Source of the DNA: CBDDLJ01 sp965230635 | GTDB lineage: Bacteria; Pseudomonadota; Gammaproteobacteria; UBA1113 | Assembly (NCBI GenBank): GCA_965230635.1 | Contig: CBDDLJ010000016.1 | Location: forward strand, 248,001-312,000 | Direction of reading: 5' to 3' | DNA: 64,000 nucleotides | Part shown: in pieces, positions 18,345-26,812 of the stretch | Numbering within the stretch: position 1 is the first letter of the stretch | Layout: every line of letters begins with the position of its first letter | Notes under the pieces: model-generated | What the model was told of the DNA's origin: nothing | Seen by the model: only the letters and a program-made list of their open reading frames with translations | The model's database searches: none | Position numbers and translations under genes: made by a program

Positions 18345-19784
18345 ATGAAAGAACTGGATAAAGCAATTGTCAATCGAGAGATAGGACATATCGCGTACTT
18401 AATTAACAACAATGTAGACTGTAAAGCCGCTGTTTTGATTCACTTAAAAGATGAATTATTGTCTGAGGGTTTTACGGAAGAGGCACTATGTGAGAGAGGA
18501 GCCATCTTATCATTAGAAGGTTTGAAATCAGCAGTGTCAGGTTATCTAAACGAAACTCAAATTAATTATCGTACTGATACTTATGTCAAGCGGCTTTTTT
18601 CAGGTACAAGTGAACTTTTGAAAGCTTTGCAAGAAGGCAACATGAAGAATAAAGCTATTGAAGAACAATTTAATAAGCAAGTGATTGACCATATGATAAA
18701 TCAATGGAAGAGTCAGAAGTTACCTGAAGCATTGCAAAACTATGCGGAAAAAAAACAGCAAGAGTATATTGCCAACCAATATCAGGCATGGCAAGAACAG
18801 ACCTTACAAGTGAATGAAAATGATAAATTAAATAAACTGGTTCAGGAGGCATTAGAAAAATATTGGTATAATTCATCCGGCGACGATGAAAATGCTATTG
18901 TATTTAAACAAATCCAGCAGAATCGGCTAAAGCAATTGCTATTATATTATCAGAATGAAAATGAAGATAATGATGTTGTAATTAGTATGACAGATTTTTT
19001 TGTTAATCGAGTTGAGGAACAAATAATTGATACGTCAATTAATGATGCAAATATTAGTGTTTTGCTTGAACAAACAAAAATCAGAGAATCAAAAGGTCAG
19101 ATTGTAAATGATCACATGCCACTTTATAAACAAGCTATGAGCAATCTGCTGACAAAATGGCGAGCTGGAGGATTAGGTAAAAAGGCAACGCAAGATTTAA
19201 GTATTTATATGAAAAATGAATTGGGATACTATTCTCAACCAGGAGCATTAAAAGCTTATTTAACGCCACAATCGATTAAACAATTGTTAATGCAGTATAA
19301 AGAAAATAAATTACCACAGCCAGTTAAAGAAAAATTGGATACCCAGTTTAAAGAGAATATCACGGGTTACTATGAAGGAAAAATGTTAAAACAACCTGAA
19401 TTTTATGAGACGGTGGGTCAGTTTATTTCTAAGCAATTAGTGCATGATTGGAGAAATCAGCATTTAGAAAAAACGGTTTTGGATTATTTGCAGACGAACC
19501 TGTTAATCGATCTTCAAAACATGAGCAAGGCTTTAGCATTGCATACTTCACGTTTTGCCATGGCAAGTAGAATAACTCAATTAGAAAAAAAAGTGGATAT
19601 GTTATTAGCTCAGCTGAACAAGGGAGTAGAATCTATTGAAAAAAATTCAGAAGTATCAATAGTTAAGACCGGATGGTCTCGCTTTTTTCAGCCATCAACT
19701 GAAGAGCAAAGAAGTGTGGAAAACAGCTCTAAGGCTGAATTTGAAGAAGCCTTACTAGATAATTCAAATAAAAATAACTTGTAA
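18345..19784 (+). CDS. Unknown helical protein with degenerate internal repeats
   Basis: I do not recognise this 479-residue protein. It is hydrophilic, almost all helical in character, and has no signal peptide or membrane segment. A degenerate motif recurs about every 46-70 residues, of the form (h)QLLxxWxxxxLPxxVxxxL: residues 114-136 (HMINQWKSQKLPEAL), 195-221, 265-293 (NLLTKWRAGGLGKKA), 311-339 (QLLMQYKENKLPQPV) and 362-387 (QLVHDWRNQHLEKTV). A short coiled coil (about 408-430) precedes a charged tail. AAGGA about ten bases before the ATG supports the start. It sits between the LuxR gene and the giant ankyrin genes and could be an exported host-directed protein, but nothing proves that. 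Confidence 0.7.
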   Translation: MKELDKAIVNREIGHIAYLINNNVDCKAAVLIHLKDELLSEGFTEEALCERGAILSLEGLKSAVSGYLNETQINYRTDTYVKRLFSGTSELLKALQEGNMKNKAIEEQFNKQVIDHMINQWKSQKLPEALQNYAEKKQQEYIANQYQAWQEQTLQVNENDKLNKLVQEALEKYWYNSSGDDENAIVFKQIQQNRLKQLLLYYQNENEDNDVVISMTDFFVNRVEEQIIDTSINDANISVLLEQTKIRESKGQIVNDHMPLYKQAMSNLLTKWRAGGLGKKATQDLSIYMKNELGYYSQPGALKAYLTPQSIKQLLMQYKENKLPQPVKEKLDTQFKENITGYYEGKMLKQPEFYETVGQFISKQLVHDWRNQHLEKTVLDYLQTNLLIDLQNMSKALALHTSRFAMASRITQLEKKVDMLLAQLNKGVESIEKNSEVSIVKTGWSRFFQPSTEEQRSVENSSKAEFEEALLDNSNKNNL

Positions 19785-19868
19785 ACTATAAATCATCGAG
19801 TAGAATGAAATACTGCTAAATTATAGCAGTGCTCAATATCGCTGAACGACTATCAGCAAGTCTACCGT

Positions 19869-19922
19869 GTGTTTGCATCGGTTTGAAAGTAAGAGTGACT
19901 TATGCAACACCAAAGCAAACAC
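19869..19922 (+). promoter_or_regulatory. Leader inverted repeat upstream of giant gene 1
   Basis: Eight-base arms (GTGTTTGC and GCAAACAC) are separated by 38 bases, about 80 bp before the first giant ankyrin gene. The same layout occurs at 26677-26732 before the second giant gene, with two base-pair changes that preserve pairing. The whole leader, including TTCATTTATCAGT next to the ribosome site, is duplicated. It could be an RNA structure or an operator. Confidence 0.4.
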
Positions 19923-20004
19923 GCGTTAGACTATTTTTTTAATAGTTCCGTCATTAAGTTTAGCTAAAAAAGAGACATTCATTTATCAGTGAGGTATGCA
20001 TAAG

Positions 20005-23000
20005 ATGTTGACACAAAAAAGTGAGAGTATTGATAAGATCAAACAATCTGAAATAGAAAAGAGCAAGTGGATTGTGCTAAATGGTGGGAGCGGTTTGTTG
20101 AAGGACTTTCTGTCAAAAAACAAGATGCTAGTTCATGAAAGATATGACAATGGCGATACCGCCTTATTGCTTTCTGCTATGCACGGTCGTACGGAAATAG
20201 CTCGCAAGTTATTAGCAGCAGGTGCAGAGGTTGATGCTGAGAATGATTTTGGCACGACAGCTTTATTACGTGCATCTTATAATGAAAAAATAGACATGGT
20301 CAAGTTGCTGTTAAAAAAAAATGCATCTATTAAAAAAACAAATAGTCGTGGTGAAGGTGTTTTGCACCGTGCAGCTTGTAATAAGAATATGGAGTTAATT
20401 CGCCTGCTAGTAAACAAAGGTGCACCAATAAATGTCAGAGATCATTATGGCAAGACGGTTTTAGCTTATGCAGCTGATAATATGGAATTAGCTCGTTTTT
20501 TGTTAGACAACGGTGCCTCGATGGATAAAAAAGATAATACTGGTGATACAATTTTATTTTATGCAGTTAGAGCAAATAAAAAGGCGTTCGTTGATTTGCT
20601 GTTACACAAAGCTGCCTCAGTCAATAAGCAGCATCAAGATGATGGTAGCACTGTCTTGCATATTGCAGCCAAAGCTGGGCATGTGGCAGTATTAAAATTG
20701 CTTTTAGAACGTGGAGCATCAGCCAATATAAAAGATAAAAATGGTTATACTCCATTACACTGGGCAGTTAAAAATAAGTCAGTAGAGATAGTAACGTTGC
20801 TCTTAACCTATCAGAAAGACTTAGTTAATGAAGTTAATGAAAAAGAGTGTGGTCGTACTACTTTGCATTATGCTGTTGAAGGAGATATTGATCCTGCATT
20901 AATTAAATTGTTAGTAGAAGCGGGTATTACCATAGATAAGCCGGATGACAACGGAGAAACAGCGCTGTATTACGCCTCTTCTAATGGGCGGTTGGATATA
21001 GTGAGACTGCTTTTAAATTTTTTGATAGGGAGAGAGGAACATTATGATAGCAATATTTTACATGATGCTATGCATAGTGGAGATGTCAGATTAGTTGAAT
21101 CTCTGATTGATAAAGAAGAAATCAGTGCATTGTTAAATGAAAAAAATGAAACTGGAGCGGCGGCGTTAATGCTTGCTTCAAATTATGGATATAAAGAAGT
21201 AGTGGCATCATTGTTGAGAAAAAAAGTATTTGTAATTGAAGAGAATGACGACGATGAGATGGACTTGCTTTGCGCTTTTCTATTTGGGGAAGATAATGCA
21301 ATGGTTGAAATGCTATTAAAAGCCAACCCTTCGATAGTTAATATAAAAGATGATAGTGGCAGCGCGGCCTTGCATCTAGCTGTCTTGATTGAAAGTACAA
21401 AGATGGTTGAGTTGTTATTGGAGCATGGGGCATCGATTAATATAAAAGATGAAAATAACTATACACCTTTACATTTGGCAGTCAAGAAAAAGCCCGTGGA
21501 AGCATTTAAATTACTAATGAATTTTTATATGCGGTCTGCTTGTGTGGAAAATGTTGACACAAAATTAATTCAGTTTCTAATAAAAGAAAAAACTTTACTT
21601 GAATTTGTAGTGAAAAACCAGATTTTCATATGGGAATACAATAATAACGGAGATGCCGTTCCATGTAGTAGAATCAATTTTATAGAATCAGAAGAGGCAG
21701 TGGATTTGATGCTAGATGATGAAGATTTCATGTTGCATTATCCTCTGTCTAATGGTAATTCAGATATAGTGAGATTGCTGCTAGAGCATGGTGCGTCTAT
21801 AGATGCAAAAGATAGTAACGGAAACACGGTGCTACATGACGCTGCATATAATGGCAATGTACAGATATTGAATCTGTTATTAGAAAAAAATGTGGAGGTA
21901 AACAGGCAAAATAACAGTGGATTGACTGCATTACATTTCGTTGTTCAGGGGGGATGTTTAGATGCAGTGAAGTTGCTGTTATCGCATAATGCGTCTATAA
22001 GCTTACAAGATAATGATGGAGATACAGTGCTACATTATGCTGCAATTGATGGCAATTCAGAGATGTTGAGCCTGTTGTTAAACAACAAGGCAAAAATAGA
22101 TGACTTAAATAACAAGAAAATGACGCCACTGCATTGCACTGTTTCCAATAAGCACTTAGCTGCAGTGAAGTTGCTGTTATCGCATAATGCGTCTATAGAC
22201 AAGCAAGATAATGATGGCCAGACCGTATTACATTATGCTGCAGAAAATGGCAGTGCAAATATTGTAAAGCTGTTGTTAAAAAAAGAAGATATGATAAATG
22301 TTGATATTCATAAAAAAAATAAAGCGGGTTACTCTGCCATATTATTAGCTGATAAGAATGGGCATCATGATATCGTCAGCTTGCTAGTGGCTCATAGTGC
22401 GATTCAAGCGGGCCACGATGCGCATGATATTTCTTCTTCATGGCATATTGTCAAGACTTTAACTGATTTTAATACAAAAAAATCTCGTGATATAGCCGTT
22501 GCTAAAAAAGTTACTGATCCAAAGAACAATAAAGAGATCAATAGTTCAATTGAATGTTGGCTAATAGACTGTTGGAAAAAAATATTAAAGTTACCTTCAG
22601 AGTATCAATTAGATAAAACCACCCCATTCAATCAGATAGAGGGTAGCTATGTAGATAATGCAGGACAGTGGATGCCGATGTTGCACTTTTGTGAACATTA
22701 TTATGGTATCTCAATGCAAAATGTGCAAGAGAATACATCTGTCCAGTGGCTGGCCAAATTCATTCACAAAAAGGTCATGCAAAGTGAATCCATGATCCCC
22801 TGGTGTAGGTATAAAGAGGATCATAATAAAAAGCAAAGCGGATTATTTTTTATTCATCCCATTTTTGGCGGAATTGGTGGTCTTGATAAAACGGCAGAAG
22901 AAATTGATAAAGATATATTAAAAGAGCACAATATTTCGATGTATCTTTATGCGTCACCCTTGCGTAAGCTAGCGTATGACTCAGCAGAGTTTGATGCGGC

Positions 23001-24510
23001 GTGTGAAGCGTTTTGTGATATAGAATATCAAGCGAAACTGGCCGTGAATGCTATTCAAGCTGTGCAACCACACGGTTCTTATTACCTGTGTGGTTGGTCG
23101 TACGGTGGTGTTTTAACGGTGGAAATAGCGAGACAACTGCATGAGCGTGGAGAGAAAATCAAGCATATTGGCTTGATTGATCCAAAAATGCCGGCGCAGT
23201 TGCGAGCGTACACGCCTGAGGAATTATTTTATAGAATTTCACGACATCTTGACTACATTTGCCAAGCAATGCTGGGTGAGGGTAACCAGCCAGACTGGAA
23301 GAGTATATGGCAGAAGGTTGCTACGTTGGACACGGGACCAATGTTGGTAAATGCAGTATTTAACCATGTGCTGGCACAGTTAAAAGCTTATGAAGATAAG
23401 AGTAAAGATAAATATGCAAGTTTAGTCAAGGCCGTTAAGATATGTAAAGCAAATTATATCGCGACGCTGAGATATGAAACCAATGAAAAATTAAAAGATG
23501 CTAAACTTCCTCCAGTCACTGTTTATGTAGCAGGCAAGACCCCAGAGAATTGGTGCAAGCAAGAATATAGCTTGGATGATTGTGTGGATTTGACTGAAAA
23601 ACGCATAGAAGAAAAAATCATTGATGGGACGACACATGTTGAAATTGTAGAGCACCCGAAATTTATTCAGTTGTTAACTTACTATTTGAAAAATGCAGCA
23701 GGTATCAAACAAGCGAATAAGCTGTCACAAGTAATAGAAAAATGTCATCGGAATGCAATATTTTCTCAATATCAAATAGGTGATAATGATGCGTTTTTTG
23801 ATGTTAGTGCGTGTGAGGTTGCTCAGTGTCGCAGCAGTGATGGTGGAGATATTGATACATTTTTGACCGGGAACACAGTACAACAGGGATTGCTTCGGGG
23901 GAATGCTGGTGCAGGAAAAAGTCTATTAGCCAGAAAGTTAGTGTTAGCCAACTTGGCGGATAAAACATCACGACAGAAGCGTTGGGTTTTTTATATTCCG
24001 ATGCATGCTGCCTTGTCTTACACTGATGCATTACAATATCCTTTGCGTGAAAGCAACTGTGTTGAGAGTTTGCTGTATCACCATTATGGCAAGTCATCGG
24101 GCATGAGTTATGAGCAAGTGAAATATGCATGGGAATTTATCAAGAAAAATCCGGAAAGTATTTGTTTTATTTTAGATAAGCCCAGTGATGTGATCGCCAA
24201 TAAGATACTAGAATCAATGCTGAAATTTCTGTTCAATCAAGATTTTTCGCTGCTGGTGGTGAATAGAGATTATCAATTGAACCTATTACGCCAGCTCGAT
24301 TTTTCCGCATCGGTTACTTTCACCATGCAGCCAATGAATGATGACCAAGTGAGACGATTGATTCAACAGTATTTTAAAAGACTTAAACAAGTTAGCGACG
24401 GTGATGCATTACTCGTTTGGTTGCAGGATTATCCGGCATTACAAGATTTTTGTAAAACACCGTTGCATTTTAAGCATGCTGTGTTCTATCTGGAGCCAAC
24501 TAAAAGATGA
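20005..24510 (+). CDS. Giant ankyrin-thioesterase-NACHT protein 1, N-terminal part (frameshifted gene)
   Basis: The start at 20005 is preferred over the ATG at 19996: GAGG at 19991-19994 is ten bases from it, as in the paralog. Numbering from 19996, residues 51-805 are about 20 divergent ankyrin repeats. Residues about 850-930 resemble a degenerate carrier domain. Residues about 945-1230 are an alpha/beta-hydrolase thioesterase of the type that ends peptide and polyketide synthases, with nucleophile S1035 in GWSYGG and a likely His in THVEIV. Then comes a NACHT-like NTPase with Walker A GNAGAGKS (1302-1309). The frame fails at a TTTT run (24468-24471), where the paralog has CTT; the rest continues in another frame to 26632. 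The combination is unfamiliar to me. A host-directed protein or a STAND-type sensor are both possible. Confidence 0.85.
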   Translation: MLTQKSESIDKIKQSEIEKSKWIVLNGGSGLLKDFLSKNKMLVHERYDNGDTALLLSAMHGRTEIARKLLAAGAEVDAENDFGTTALLRASYNEKIDMVKLLLKKNASIKKTNSRGEGVLHRAACNKNMELIRLLVNKGAPINVRDHYGKTVLAYAADNMELARFLLDNGASMDKKDNTGDTILFYAVRANKKAFVDLLLHKAASVNKQHQDDGSTVLHIAAKAGHVAVLKLLLERGASANIKDKNGYTPLHWAVKNKSVEIVTLLLTYQKDLVNEVNEKECGRTTLHYAVEGDIDPALIKLLVEAGITIDKPDDNGETALYYASSNGRLDIVRLLLNFLIGREEHYDSNILHDAMHSGDVRLVESLIDKEEISALLNEKNETGAAALMLASNYGYKEVVASLLRKKVFVIEENDDDEMDLLCAFLFGEDNAMVEMLLKANPSIVNIKDDSGSAALHLAVLIESTKMVELLLEHGASINIKDENNYTPLHLAVKKKPVEAFKLLMNFYMRSACVENVDTKLIQFLIKEKTLLEFVVKNQIFIWEYNNNGDAVPCSRINFIESEEAVDLMLDDEDFMLHYPLSNGNSDIVRLLLEHGASIDAKDSNGNTVLHDAAYNGNVQILNLLLEKNVEVNRQNNSGLTALHFVVQGGCLDAVKLLLSHNASISLQDNDGDTVLHYAAIDGNSEMLSLLLNNKAKIDDLNNKKMTPLHCTVSNKHLAAVKLLLSHNASIDKQDNDGQTVLHYAAENGSANIVKLLLKKEDMINVDIHKKNKAGYSAILLADKNGHHDIVSLLVAHSAIQAGHDAHDISSSWHIVKTLTDFNTKKSRDIAVAKKVTDPKNNKEINSSIECWLIDCWKKILKLPSEYQLDKTTPFNQIEGSYVDNAGQWMPMLHFCEHYYGISMQNVQENTSVQWLAKFIHKKVMQSESMIPWCRYKEDHNKKQSGLFFIHPIFGGIGGLDKTAEEIDKDILKEHNISMYLYASPLRKLAYDSAEFDAACEAFCDIEYQAKLAVNAIQAVQPHGSYYLCGWSYGGVLTVEIARQLHERGEKIKHIGLIDPKMPAQLRAYTPEELFYRISRHLDYICQAMLGEGNQPDWKSIWQKVATLDTGPMLVNAVFNHVLAQLKAYEDKSKDKYASLVKAVKICKANYIATLRYETNEKLKDAKLPPVTVYVAGKTPENWCKQEYSLDDCVDLTEKRIEEKIIDGTTHVEIVEHPKFIQLLTYYLKNAAGIKQANKLSQVIEKCHRNAIFSQYQIGDNDAFFDVSACEVAQCRSSDGGDIDTFLTGNTVQQGLLRGNAGAGKSLLARKLVLANLADKTSRQKRWVFYIPMHAALSYTDALQYPLRESNCVESLLYHHYGKSSGMSYEQVKYAWEFIKKNPESICFILDKPSDVIANKILESMLKFLFNQDFSLLVVNRDYQLNLLRQLDFSASVTFTMQPMNDDQVRRLIQQYFKRLKQVSDGDALLVWLQDYPALQDFCKTPLHFKHAVFYLEPTKR

Positions 24511-26632
24511 GTCATATCATGATGACATTAGCACTTTGTTTGATAAAATAATTAACAAAATGATTCGACGTTATTGGGAAGATGAAGGGATAAAAGAACA
24601 GTGGATTATAAATGAATCAACACAAGATAACATTCAAGATGAGACAAACGATGTGCTCCAATTTCTTCAGTACAGCGCGTATCATAGTCTGATTGATGCA
24701 AGTTCTACCATCAGCCCGCAACAGATGAGTCAATGGCTGCAACAGTTTAAGAATAATCAAGGTTTATTTATGAAGGCATTGCGCTCAGGTTTTATTGTGC
24801 CTTTGGGGTATGCCGTGAATGATATTGAGCGATATTGCGAATTTAGTAATCCTTCGATTCAATTGTACTTAGCTTGCCAATATTTTTATCGAGAACTAGC
24901 GACATTGTCTCATGAGCAATTAACCTCTGGGTCTGGAAAAGCATTATGGCATTTTGTTCGGCGTGTGATAGAGCAATATCCTATGGATTTATTAAGGGCG
25001 TTTATAGTAATGATGAAAAGTGACATGTTGACGGATTTTTTATGTTTGCTAAATTGTCACGCCGACAATGTTTACTCACTGCCGTTATTGACTCTGATTT
25101 CACATAGTGTAGAAGCATCTTTTAAAATAGGTGAAGATAATAGTGAGCGAGAGGTCCTGGTTAAACGGATAGGTGCTGTTTTTTATTATGCAAACGGTCC
25201 ATTTTCTCGCACTTATTCGGTTAACAATCAGCGTGACACGCCGGATGTGGCAACAGAACAGTTGAGTAATTATAAAGAACAAGTGAACGTATTAGCGGAG
25301 CAATGTCCCCGTCTGATAGAAGCGATAATGTATTATATCGAAAATGAAAAAAACACAGCAGAAAGAAATAACGTAGCGTCAGCCTATGATTACCAAGCAG
25401 GTGAGAATGGGATTCATTTTACTATCAAGATCAAAGACAAAGCGTTACTTTCTGTCTTACTAACATTGGGTGCGGATACAGAAAAAAGAAGTGATAAAGG
25501 TATATCTCCGATGAAAACGGCATATGATAATCAATTTACTGAAGGATTTAATTTGATTAAGCAGCAGGTTAAATTAGCAAAGCAGCAACGGTTTGATGCT
25601 AGCTTAAAACAATTGTATAATACGTGTAACTTTTGGAAGAAAAAGCCATCAGCAACAGGCCAATCAACTGATCAGCAGCAATGGTCTCAAAATCTGCTAG
25701 GTTATTTAAACACATTAATTCAAAAATGTGATGAGCAGGATAATATGAGAGATGTACTTTGTCAACGTATTCAAAAAGTGCGAGAAGATGTTGTGCAACA
25801 GTATTTGTTCGGACAGAAAGTACAGTGTTTAGGAAAAAACAAAATTGATGATTATTTACTTAACCTACTGCATGATTACACCAAAGTAAAGCAAGCGACA
25901 CCGCAGACCAGTGTTATTCAAAAGACACATTTTTTTGAAGTGAACGCATGTCTTACCGATAGAAGCAAAGAATTGATGGCGTGTTTAAAAGATAAGGAAG
26001 TAGTATGTGAGGCAACAATAACGCTTCTTGAAACTAATCAATGCGATGGGTTTAAACAACATTTGCATGGGGTTTATGTAGAAATAAAATCCATTCTTTA
26101 TAAAGAGTATCGCACTGTACATGATAGCTTCAAAGAAGAAGTGGTCGACGTTTTCTCTGAGGATGAGTATTGCCAATTTTTAGATAATACTATCGCAAAG
26201 CTATCGCGTGGCGACTTAACTGATCAGGGGTTGGCACATGACGTTAAAGTGTTAGTCAAAAACAAGTTGGCGCCGTTGCTTTGTGAAGACACAGATTTTG
26301 TAGAAACATTATTGTGGGAGAATAAAGCATTATTATTGACCTGTTTATTAAAACGTTATCGAGAAAAACTGAGGCTGGACAATGGCCAGGTTGACTTGGC
26401 TGATGGCTTAGAAAAGTTGCTGAAGTTTGCCTATAGCCAATGTTATGGCAACGAAATAAAGCGAGAAGTTGTCCAGAATGTTGTCAACCAATGCCAGACA
26501 AGCAGCAAAGATAGTTCAAATGACGATGAATCAATGATTGCTTTATTGAAAAAAGCTTATGCTGATTTTAATAACAAAAGAAAGCGAGCAGGAAATGATG
26601 AGTCATGCTATCTGTGCGCTATGAAAAAATAA
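24473..26632 (+). CDS. Giant ankyrin-thioesterase-NACHT protein 1, C-terminal part (frameshifted gene)
   Basis: This frame continues the giant gene after the one-base shift. Its beginning (SMLCSIWSQL) lines up exactly with the continuous paralog at the end of its NACHT domain. An ATG at 24476 could allow some independent start, but no ribosome site is near, so a separate gene is unlikely. The segment is mainly helical. It contains a short ankyrin-like patch (ENGIHFTIKIKDK, then LLTLGADTEKRSDKG) around 25405-25560 and a conserved C-terminal domain with long stretches nearly identical in DNA to the paralog (around 26100-26290). With the shift removed, the full protein would be about 2210 residues against 2231 in the paralog. 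Confidence 0.8.
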   Translation, partial: SMLCSIWSQLKDESYHDDISTLFDKIINKMIRRYWEDEGIKEQWIINESTQDNIQDETNDVLQFLQYSAYHSLIDASSTISPQQMSQWLQQFKNNQGLFMKALRSGFIVPLGYAVNDIERYCEFSNPSIQLYLACQYFYRELATLSHEQLTSGSGKALWHFVRRVIEQYPMDLLRAFIVMMKSDMLTDFLCLLNCHADNVYSLPLLTLISHSVEASFKIGEDNSEREVLVKRIGAVFYYANGPFSRTYSVNNQRDTPDVATEQLSNYKEQVNVLAEQCPRLIEAIMYYIENEKNTAERNNVASAYDYQAGENGIHFTIKIKDKALLSVLLTLGADTEKRSDKGISPMKTAYDNQFTEGFNLIKQQVKLAKQQRFDASLKQLYNTCNFWKKKPSATGQSTDQQQWSQNLLGYLNTLIQKCDEQDNMRDVLCQRIQKVREDVVQQYLFGQKVQCLGKNKIDDYLLNLLHDYTKVKQATPQTSVIQKTHFFEVNACLTDRSKELMACLKDKEVVCEATITLLETNQCDGFKQHLHGVYVEIKSILYKEYRTVHDSFKEEVVDVFSEDEYCQFLDNTIAKLSRGDLTDQGLAHDVKVLVKNKLAPLLCEDTDFVETLLWENKALLLTCLLKRYREKLRLDNGQVDLADGLEKLLKFAYSQCYGNEIKREVVQNVVNQCQTSSKDSSNDDESMIALLKKAYADFNNKRKRAGNDESCYLCAMKK

Positions 26633-26676
26633 TGAAAGTGTTCAATGCTGATGAATTATCGCTAGCAAGGTTGCTG

Positions 26677-26732
26677 CATGCTTGCATAGGTATGAAAGTG
26701 AGCGTTATTTGCGTTAGTGCACAACAAGCATG
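26677..26732 (+). promoter_or_regulatory. Leader inverted repeat upstream of giant gene 2
   Basis: Eight-base arms (CATGCTTG and CAAGCATG) are separated by 40 bases. Aligned to the leader of giant gene 1, two paired positions have changed together (G-C to A-T and T-A to C-G). It lies about 80 bp before the ATG at 26813. Confidence 0.4.
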
Positions 26733-26812
26733 AGTTATGTTTGCTATGGTTTTGTGATTAGGCTGGGAATTTAAAAAGAGGCATTCATTTATCAGTTGAG
26801 AGGTATAAGATA

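Noticed and set aside
24401..24510. A separate gene starting at the ATG at 24401
   Set aside because: That part overlaps the NACHT domain in the wrong frame. The true continuation begins at the frameshift near 24471, as the paralog shows.
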